A stretch of 64,000 nt of DNA from Paramicrosporidium saccamoebae (taxonomy: Eukaryota; Rozellomycota): positions 90,257 to 154,256 of the forward strand of contig MTSL01000213.1 in NCBI GenBank assembly GCA_002794465.1, written 5' to 3'. Below, piece by piece: positions 56,781 through 64,000 of this stretch (its first letter is position 1; the number at the start of each line of letters is the position of its first letter). Made by a program: the position numbers and the translations under genes. The notes below the pieces were generated by a model, which saw nothing but the letters and a program-made list of their open reading frames with translations, did not search any database and was not told the DNA's origin.

Positions 56781-58052
56781 ATGGCCGACAAAGGACACAA
56801 CGAAATCAAAGCGAAACGCACCACGACCCTTTCGCAGGGTATCTTTAACGTCAGCAAGAGTGCGGTGGGAGCCGGTGCTCTGAGACTGCCCTACGCAGTG
56901 TCCAAGCTGGGCATTGCTGGAGGAGTGGGGGTGCTGTTGTTTGTTTCCTTCATTACAACAACAACTCTACACTTCCTGGCCCGCATGGCAGCGAATCTTG
57001 ACGTGGGAGACTACTTTACGCTGGGAAATATGGCCTTTGGAGTGGTTGGAGAGGTGGTAGCAATGATTTCATTAGTCTTGTTCCTCATTGGTGGCCTGAT
57101 TTTCTATATTGATAAGGCACAAGAGTTCACTGTCAATGTCATCAGCGAGGTAATTCCGTCGTTGAGTGAGTACAGGTCTTCTCTGCCGCTCATTGTGACG
57201 GTCGTGACGGCTGTGCTCATTTTCCCATTGGCTGCGCAGCGTGATATGAGTGCGTTGGCAAAGGGTGCAATGATTGGAATGGTGTGCATGGGCTACATTC
57301 TGGTGCTGACTGTGGCAGATTACCTTTATGCCGTGGCCACTGGTGCTACTGCCCCTGATGTGGTCATGATTGTTCCCTTTTCCTTTGGAGACTTTTTCAG
57401 AACATTCTCTGGGATGCTCTTTGCCTTTGTGAACCACTTTACTCTTTTGGCCGTTGTGCCCGTCATGGTCGATCCCAGTCCGAAGCGACGCATGTCTCTA
57501 ACCCTTTCCTCGTCTGGTGTCGTCCTAGGATTCTACTTGCTTGTTGCTGTCTGTGGCTATCTGCACTTTGGTGCCACTGTGCCCCAACTCGTCTTGAGCG
57601 CCTGCACTGCTAAGAGCGGTCCGATCAAATGGGCTTATCAGGCGGGCAGTCTTTTGGTGGCTGTCGTGTTGATTCTGAGCTATCCTCTTCTCCTCGATCC
57701 GGCGCGTGGAACCATTGAGGGAGCGTTGATCCGTTTTGCTGGCGGTGCTCCCCACTCAGCCAGTCGATCACTCATCATTACATTTGTGCTTGTGGCTCTC
57801 CCCACCTTTATCGCATTGACGTTTAAAGAACGAGTTCTTAACATTCTCGATGTCTTTGTGGCATTTACGGGGGCCCTGCTGCTCTTCATCTTCCCGGGTG
57901 GGTTCTTCCTGCGTTTCCAGGACAAGTATCACGTCTCTCCCATTGAGCGTGTCCTTGCCTACATTAGCGTTGCGTTTGGGTTTGTGCTCATGATCTTTGG
58001 AACCTACTACAGTGTTGTAGACCTGGTAGCGCCAGCCGCAGGAATTCAATAA
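56781..58052 (+). CDS. Amino acid permease, AVT/SLC38 family
   Basis: 423 residues, about eleven membrane helices, single exon. The N-terminal family block TLSQGIFNVSKSAVGAGALRLPYAVSKLG is followed by GGVGVLLFVSFI. DPSPKRRMSLTLSSSGVVLGFYL is the cytosolic loop typical of AAAP transporters (R/K-M-x-x). The C-terminal helices end GGFFLRFQDKYHVSPIERVLAYISV. Yeast AVT proteins move amino acids across the vacuolar membrane, SLC38 proteins across the plasma membrane; location here is unknown. Two AP-1/Gcn4-like sites sit in the promoter. Confidence 0.9.
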   Translation: MADKGHNEIKAKRTTTLSQGIFNVSKSAVGAGALRLPYAVSKLGIAGGVGVLLFVSFITTTTLHFLARMAANLDVGDYFTLGNMAFGVVGEVVAMISLVLFLIGGLIFYIDKAQEFTVNVISEVIPSLSEYRSSLPLIVTVVTAVLIFPLAAQRDMSALAKGAMIGMVCMGYILVLTVADYLYAVATGATAPDVVMIVPFSFGDFFRTFSGMLFAFVNHFTLLAVVPVMVDPSPKRRMSLTLSSSGVVLGFYLLVAVCGYLHFGATVPQLVLSACTAKSGPIKWAYQAGSLLVAVVLILSYPLLLDPARGTIEGALIRFAGGAPHSASRSLIITFVLVALPTFIALTFKERVLNILDVFVAFTGALLLFIFPGGFFLRFQDKYHVSPIERVLAYISVAFGFVLMIFGTYYSVVDLVAPAAGIQ

Positions 58053-58215
58053 AAGCATTTCAGTTTCGACTGCATCAAAACCGGGTGATATTGTTAAAGT
58101 GCTCTCTTCACGTTTATTCCATGCTTGGCCACCACGTATCCGCCCAGCTAATCATTCCACTACGTTGTTCAACTCACATGGCACGTGTTTATAATAACAA
58201 AATCAAATTGACTCA

Positions 58216-59394
58216 CTATTCAGCCGTGTCTTTACAATGACAAAAGAACAACCGACTCGTTTTATCCCATACCGATCGCATTGAATACTGATTGCCCCGC
58301 GGTACTATGAACTGACTGCCAGTGCCCACCACAAAACTGGTCCCATGGATGGTCACTTCCACCGTCCCCTCCACCACAAAGAACACCTACAGATTAAAAG
58401 CGATAGAGTGCAGTACAAGCGCGTGTTTTGAAGAGTTACGGGTAGGCTTTGAAGAGCCCGCGGGAAATTCAAGGATCCCCGAGGACAAAAAGGTTCCCTC
58501 TGTGAATATTGTCTGGATGGCGAAATCTTCATTTTTGACCGTTGTCGTTTCTACCTGATCTGGACCCAGAGCCAGCACTACACATCAGCCATTAACCATC
58601 TTCTTACGTTTCTCGCACTCCCGATGACTGTCATAATCCATAATCTTGGCCTCCACAGACACCTTGGACTTGAACCCCGCCGTGGACAGCTTCTCAGTAG
58701 TCTGTCTCTTTCTCCCCCTACTTCTGCCTCGGGTTGTGGCTTTGATGGGTGTATCTTCCCCTCCCCTCACCACGTCTACGATTACTGGAACGCGACTGGA
58801 CAATCTCCTCCCATACACAACGCGCTCATTTTTCCAATACTTTAGAGGTTCAATCTTTTGTCTCTTACTCTTCCGTCCATTGTCGTCATATAAAATCACA
58901 GCCTCGTTTCTGCGGGGAGCCTTTTTCTTCACCGTCCTCTTTTTCGCAGCCACAATTCGAGGTTCTTCTCTTATCGGCTCAGGCTCGCTATCGGTAGCAG
59001 GTCCAGGCAGGTCCTGGGGCATCATATCCTCCATATAGTCCGGTTCGCCTTGAATGGACGCCTCCAAACCCAATTCCGACCGCAGCGAACTTTTGATCCT
59101 TGGAGAACTCCTCACTCCTCCTCTTGGCGAACTCTTTGATTTTGGCGAACTGCTCTTTACTAATTTCATTGTGGGACGGAAGGTGACTTCGTTATCGTCA
59201 TCAGTCATTACATTTTCTCGATCAACGTCCACGTCCTCCACACTCCAGGTGCGCGTTTCGGGCCGACGCGGACTGGCAGCAAAGTAATTGTCGAGGTCAT
59301 CAAATCCCTCCTCGTCCTTTGGCGCTGTCCGAACCAAAGCCTCCTTTCTGCTCAATGTCGCAAAACGACGGTTGAACAGGGATGTACGTCGCAT
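58216..59394 (-). CDS. CENPC: Centromere protein C (Mif2/CENP-C)
   Basis: Inner kinetochore protein binding CENP-A nucleosomes. Three exons: 58608-59394, 58417-58577 and 58216-58386, with two 30-nt introns; 372 residues. The CENP-C motif is KSKRQKIEPLKYWKNERVVYGRR (about 183-205). The C-terminal cupin dimerisation domain is rebuilt by splicing: LALGPDQVETTTVKN, FTEGTFLSSGILEFPAGSSKPTRNSSKHAL|VFFVVEGTVEVTIHGTSF, GSQFIVPRGNQYSM, RLFFCHC. The N-terminus RTSLFNRRFATLSRK resembles the Mif2 N-terminal Mis12-binding arm. An AT-hook-like TTRGRSRGRKRQ lies between motif and cupin. Confidence 0.93.
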
Positions 59395-59476
59395 TCCCTA
59401 CAGATTAGCCCCTTCCAATAGTGTCGTACGGTCGACATCCCGCCAAAGTGAAAAGAACAATGAATTGTTGTTTTTT

Positions 59477-59930
59477 ATGATTGGACTGCGGAGATGGACG
59501 AGACTGGCACCTGACTCGATGCTACGAGAGGTGCGCATTCTGCCCGTCGGAATATCCCCGACCACTGAGCACTATATCGCGTCCCATCGTGTATGTCGTC
59601 CATATCCCTAATAACGGATTGCAGGTGCAGAAATATGCCGAGCTGGTTCGTGGCCATTACATTTTCCACCACACCTTCTGGTCTCGGAATAATGTGCGAT
59701 TCTCCCAGGCCCAGCAGAGCTTTGAAGACTTGAATCCCCAGGGAGACTGGGCAGACTTTTATCGGGAGTACATGCTGAAACATCGGGATGAATTTGCAGC
59801 ATATCATCGGGAATCTTGGAGAAGGGCATTCAAGATGCTGTTTGAGGAATATCGCTTCAATTTCCACCAACTGGGCATATATCTGCGTCAGCTATCATTA
59901 CCCATCCGACGTCTAGTGAGTAATCATTAA
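59477..59930 (+). CDS. COA8: Cytochrome c oxidase assembly factor COA8 (APOPT1)
   Basis: Mitochondrial complex IV protective factor. Exons 59477-59590 and 59625-59930 around a 34-nt intron; 139 residues. The N-terminal MIGLRRWTRLAPDSM is a presequence. ILPVGISPTTEHYIASHR|VQ, then HHTFWSRNNVRFSQAQQSFEDL and WADFYREYMLKHRDEFAAYHRESWRRAF are the family blocks (F-W-x-x-N-x-x-F, ADFY..F/Y, Y-x-W-x-x-x-x-F). Start lies 82 bp from the divergent CENP-C start. The last few residues may be changed if a further splice exists at CTA|GTGAGT. Confidence 0.8.
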
Positions 59931-59989
59931 ATCTCTGTATAAAGAGCTGGTACTGATCAATAGGAGTGACTAGTCCATCGTAGTACAGT

Positions 59990-60150
59990 GAGTAGTGAGT
60001 GATCAGTGGTGCGAGTGACCAATGCACAAGTGATTAACAATGTGGGTGACTAGTACTTTGGGTTCTAAAAAATGTGGGTGACTAGTACTTTGGGTTCTTA
60101 ACAATGCGGGTGGCTAGTACTTTGGGTTCTTAATAATGCGGGCGAATATT
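59990..60150. repeat. Tandem repeat of about 32-bp units
   Basis: Three to four copies of AATGYGGGTGRCTAGTACTTTGGGTTCTTA, with looser variants on either side (GAGTGACTAGTCC..., GGGTGACTAGCTG...). The array lies in the 381-bp gap 59931-60311 between COA8 and the telobox gene. Confidence 0.85.
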
Positions 60151-60311
60151 GGCCATCAGTTTGGGTGACTAGCTGTCCCTCAGTATACATTGTTCGATAA
60201 CTAATCGTGTTTGTAACGGTCCATCAGGCATCACAATTAATTGTCTCGCTCAACACGCCATCCAATCACACCACTTACCCTAAATTTGCGCGGGCCGGGG
60301 GCCGAACCCTA

Positions 60312-61607
60312 ATGGCCGTCACAACACGTAGTCGTACCCGTCGTGTCTCCTCTCCTCGCCGTGGAGTGTTCCCGTCTAATAGTGATACATTGAAATCGCG
60401 TCGTTCTGTGTCTCCTTCACGCCGGGATGTCTCTCCCCACCGGAATTTTTCACCTAACCGAAAGGCCTCTCCACACCGGAATGTCTCTCCTCGTCGGAGT
60501 GTTTCTCCCCACCAAAAGGTCTCTCCTAGTCGACATGTCTCTCTTAGTCGAAATGTTACCTCTCGTCGTGGCAAGGCCTCTACTAACCGCCGTAGCTCTC
60601 CCGTGTCTACTGCGCCTTTAACTTCTACTCCCCCAAGTAGCCTTCCATTTGGAGCCTGGCTGGGTCGATTGGTGGGTCGTGGTGATTCAGTCAAGCCCCA
60701 CTCATCAAAAACTCCAGAGAGACGAGTAGAATTTAGATCGTCGGATGATGACTTGGAAGTCTCTAGTACCTCTGAGGAAGCATTGTTCTCCGATTCCAGT
60801 GAGGAGAGCGAGTCTGAGACAACTTTACGATCCGCCTCAAAGTCAACTTCTACCCGATCCGCCTCAAAGCACAACGCCCCGAAATCCGGCTCTTATGGCA
60901 GCAGTCCCCAAAAGAAACAAACAAAGTCGGGGGCTGCACGTCGTCCCCGCGGTATCAAGGAATGTGACCGTAAGATGTTACATAAAATGATCAGCAAAGA
61001 CGATGATCCCGCGATCATTATCAATGCCGCCAACTATCGTCCCACGAAGCGTCGTCCCCGTCTGCCATGGACTCCCTCCGAGGTCATGTTCCTCCGGATG
61101 GGCGTGGAGCGCTTCGGGATGGCCTGGGCCGATATCCTCAAATGCAATGAGTACAAGTTCCATCCTCATCGGGTGCAAATCGATCTAAAGGACAAGTGGC
61201 GCAATCTGACCAATTATCGTCCCTATGGGTCTCATGGGAAGCGGACCTTTGTGCTGCTTGATGCGGATCACAACACCATAGTCCGTCCCGACACTCTGAA
61301 GCCGTATCGCTTCAATAACCGTTGGCCACGCGATGCTGCCCTAAAGGCCGCATCCAAAACTGAATTCTATGACGTCGGCCGCACACATACGACAATCCGC
61401 GTTCGTGAGATTCTTCCCGATGAAAATGCATCGTCTGTCCTTGTGCATGTCTACGAGGGCACCCGAAAACGGTGCACTGCCCCGCCCCACCTCAATGAGC
61501 TTCGCATCCGCCAAGTTTGGCAAAGCGATGTGCGCAAAACCCACGAAGAACGGCACGTCAGCAAGGCAGACTTGGTACAAATTGAGCAAGATGCTTGTCG
61601 TCTCTGA
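60312..61607 (+). CDS. Telobox Myb-domain protein (TRF/Tbf1-type telomere or promoter binder)
   Basis: 431 residues. An arginine/serine-rich N-terminus holds about ten SP(H/S/N)R-type repeats (VSPRRSVSPHQKVSPSRHVS), then an acidic serine patch. At about 245-305 is a single Myb domain with RRPRLPWTPSEVMFLRMGVERFG and the telobox helix IDLKDKWRN, as in TRF1/2, Taz1 and Tbf1. No TRFH domain is seen. After the Myb come 100 residues with strand-rich VLLDADHNTIVRPDTLKPYRF and a further block ending VRKTHEERHVSKADLVQIEQD, unrecognised. The ATG at 60312 (MAVTTRSR) is preferred over a longer frame beginning in repeat sequence. Confidence 0.82.
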   Translation: MAVTTRSRTRRVSSPRRGVFPSNSDTLKSRRSVSPSRRDVSPHRNFSPNRKASPHRNVSPRRSVSPHQKVSPSRHVSLSRNVTSRRGKASTNRRSSPVSTAPLTSTPPSSLPFGAWLGRLVGRGDSVKPHSSKTPERRVEFRSSDDDLEVSSTSEEALFSDSSEESESETTLRSASKSTSTRSASKHNAPKSGSYGSSPQKKQTKSGAARRPRGIKECDRKMLHKMISKDDDPAIIINAANYRPTKRRPRLPWTPSEVMFLRMGVERFGMAWADILKCNEYKFHPHRVQIDLKDKWRNLTNYRPYGSHGKRTFVLLDADHNTIVRPDTLKPYRFNNRWPRDAALKAASKTEFYDVGRTHTTIRVREILPDENASSVLVHVYEGTRKRCTAPPHLNELRIRQVWQSDVRKTHEERHVSKADLVQIEQDACRL

Positions 61608-61873
61608 TATGTGCCCAAGCATTGAGTTTGTACGATAATGACCAAGGAGCCTATGAGATTTGTGAGGGCCGTGCTTGTAATAAATGCTGAGAAGTCTGTG
61701 CTTTGATAACTAACCGAGGAGTAGTAGTAGTGGCTTTTTATACTCATGGGATTTGTGATCCATGACATATACTCACACACAATAGATCCGTTCCCTCCAT
61801 CCTCACTGCACAATAGACTTTGTGTTTATGGTAACAGGTTTCAAGGATAAATAAAGTTCATTTACATGTCGTC

Positions 61874-63960
61874 TTAGGAAGTGGGCGTGCGTCTTTTGCG
61901 AGCATGGTCTGGTAGACGGGTGAATGATTTGGTTCGGCGTTGATCAATTCCATCGGCATTGGTCGGGGTGCTCCGATTACCCACATTGCTCAGACTCCTC
62001 ACAGACAACACTGGGGACAAATGTCTTCTAATGTCCACAGTGGGGTCAAGCATAATGTCGGCGTCACTATCGTTAAAGTGCTCCTCGATGGCTTCCTTGG
62101 TGCCATTCGTAGGATCCACCCTAGAGAGCTCCAGCAGACGATCACGGATTGTTAGTAAAATCTCATCAAGAGTTAATTCTGCCTGCAGATGACTTCGGAT
62201 CATGGAAATGCCTACTGGTTATAGCAACTATGCAATGTACTTGGCCAGGTAGCCTTCTCGCCTCGATGAACAGACTCGAGGATGGCATCCAGAGGACGGT
62301 CCACAAACATGTGGAGAATATCTCCCCATGCCAGGTTGGGGATAATAGTAATGTCGCCATAGTATTTTTGACTCAGAACGCTCTTTAACATTTGACAGGC
62401 ACGGGGCATTATCCCCAGCCCCGATATTTGATCCAGACGATACTTTAGCTCAGAGCGGATCAGATACATAACCTTGTGATTAAAGGAACGAAAGGTCGTG
62501 TCCCTGACTGCATGTTTCACAAAGGGATAGATATGAGGATTAACTTGACTCACAATAAAGTGGTTCACATTGAACAGCTCAGCCAGGCGGTTCATTGGCA
62601 GATCATTCTCCACCGACCCATCACACCAAAGATCACCCGTGACATTCCACGGAACAATGTCGCCACGTCGGTTTTTTGCCAACAGCGGTGCAGACTCATA
62701 CAGGGCTGGCACTGCACACGATGCCACCACTGCACTCCAGACGAGCACATCAGGTGAGGTGATATAGTTCAACAGTCGAGGCATATCGTACATTGAGGTG
62801 GAGCTGACTGCGATATTCAGTACACGATTGGTCTTTTGATATGCTTCCAGGAATGTAATATCTCCTATGGTCTGGCGAAGGCTCTTCTTCAAGACTTTGC
62901 CATCAAATATGACCCCATGGCTGACTAGACGAGCAATTTTTTTGCTCCATGGATAGACCCAGGATCCTCGCTGCTCCTCAGGCACAGCCTCCTCTAGCAA
63001 ATGAGTATTAATGCCTTCCATTTTCATCAGACGGGGAAACTCTTCATCAGTATGACAACAGGCAATTGCAGCCATAATCGAGCCAGAAGAGGCCCCCGCA
63101 ATAATCCTCGGAAGAAGCCCATTCTCAAACAGCGCCTTGAGCACTCCAATATGATAGACACCCAAGGAGGCGCCACCAGAGAGCAGCAACGCCGTGTTTC
63201 CCAGTGAGTGTCGCAGATCTTTGAAAAAGTCCATCTGGGCTTTCAACTCGACAGGATTGGTTACCGCAGTAATTCGACTGGCAAGAATGTTTAGGAGGTT
63301 CACTACCTCGACATTAAAGTCTTCAATCAAATGCTTCGTCCCAATGTTGCAGTGCTGAAAGTTTTTTGCACCATCAATCCCGCCGAAATTTCTTATCAAA
63401 CCTACATATGTAAGGCGGTATACACAATGGCACTGGTCCGGAGAAGAAAAGAAATGGCAGCAGCATCTCCCATTTCATGGGCACTCTCGAGCTGTTGTAA
63501 CCGCGCCTGAACTAGTTCATAGTCGTAATCCCCAGATCTTGGATCCCTCTTCCACTCATTCTTTCCTACAACATCAGACCATTCAGTCTCTAGAGTGCCT
63601 CCCAAACGGTCCAGCTCTGAGGCTGCCGCTGCCCATTCGTCATAGTCATTTGCCTGCTCCAGCCGTGCCCTCCATACGCGTCTCTCCTGAATCGGGGTGA
63701 TAACCCCATTATAGGCCACCTGAAACATTAGGATAAGGTTAGAGCCAAACCTTCACCCAGAAACTGGCAACTTCCCAACAAACGCTACCCACGCCACCCA
63801 CGAGTGACAGCATCACGCCAAAGAAGGAGTGAAGCACTACCGTTTCCACTATCATTACTGAGGGGAGGAGGATGGGTACGTTGGTGGATGCGGCCGGTGA
63901 CTCCGAGGGGAGCGCGTCGTCGTCTTTCACCATTCTGCATGAACCGAAGGGGCCAATCAT
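61874..63960 (-). CDS. Patatin-like triacylglycerol lipase (Tgl3/4/5, SDP1 type)
   Basis: Lipid-droplet lipase. Exons 63757-63960, 63434-63719, 62241-63401 and 61874-62211 with introns of 37, 32 and 29 nt; 662 residues. N-terminal membrane or droplet-binding hydrophobic segment (LHSFFGVMLSLVGGVGSV), then FLLRTS|LIRNFGGID, GTKHLIEDF and the patatin core: oxyanion LLLSGGASLGVYHIGVL, nucleophile GASSGS at about 266, and catalytic DGSVENDLP. VNHFIVSQVNPHIYPF and TWP|SISMIRSHLQAELTLDEI complete the family. The start in the first exon (MIGPFG) is the first ATG seen; the gene could begin further upstream beyond the window. Confidence 0.9.
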
Positions 63961-64000
63961 TGCAATTTCTTTGCTCCACGCACGAAAGCACAAAAATAGC

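Overview
The window is eukaryotic nuclear DNA, extremely gene-dense, with about 48 protein-coding genes, two tRNA genes and a few repeat islands. The gene set points to an early-diverging fungus. It includes a Sec2-type Rab GEF with the fungal C-terminal domain, a Mif2/CENP-C with cupin fold, an Hst3/4-like sirtuin, Rex4, a Vms1 core, Lcl3-like nucleases and a telobox telomere protein. These sit beside genes that most Dikarya lack: tetrahydrobiopterin recycling enzymes, a WNK kinase, a sphingomyelin-synthase-like enzyme and PPT1 thioesterases. Together with near-uniform introns of about 30-38 nt and intergenic gaps often under 60 bp, this suggests a compact Rozellomycota/Cryptomycota-type genome (for example the Paramicrosporidium lineage). 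The species assignment is inference only.

Layout. 1-4 kb: QDPR, a Syo1/HEATR3-like protein and a Sec14-like protein. 4-11 kb: a secreted orphan, mitochondrial processing peptidase beta, COA5/PET191 and a FIT-family lipid droplet protein, broken up by dispersed repeats. 10.8-21 kb: CTU2, RPS6, EFM4, CAF-1 large subunit, TFIIF alpha, sirtuin, Atg18 and PPCDC. 21-31 kb: BRO1 protein, SPT16 (with an assembly gap), NLE1/Rsa4, Vms1, eIF3h and Qri7. 31-38 kb: a zinc-finger protein, COQ3, TFIIA gamma, PSMA5, tRNA-Gly, AcpS and HRD1. 38-48 kb: FHIP-like, phosphomannomutase, SMS-like, two SNase-fold nucleases, a Rho GTPase, COX20, WNK and an Aim41/YqeY protein. 48-54 kb: REX4, PCD, two tandem PPT1 genes, tRNA-Thr, a putative NDUFB4 and a PICOT glutaredoxin. 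54-64 kb: Sec2, a repeat protein, an amino acid permease, CENP-C, COA8, a telobox protein and a patatin lipase.

Many genes are spliced. Exon models were rebuilt by hand using short GT-AG introns that restore family homology, and coordinates below are full CDS spans including introns. Several introns are multiples of three without stops, so an unspliced reading looks intact (CTU2, AcpS, PPT1 copy A).

The least expected non-genic content is two families of short dispersed elements. Both have LTR-like features (TG...CA or related ends, TATA and AATAAA motifs; one perfect 5-bp target duplication in each family). They occur alone, adjacent and nested, in the longer intergenic gaps. Several 29-65 bp tandem arrays also lie close to gene 3' ends.
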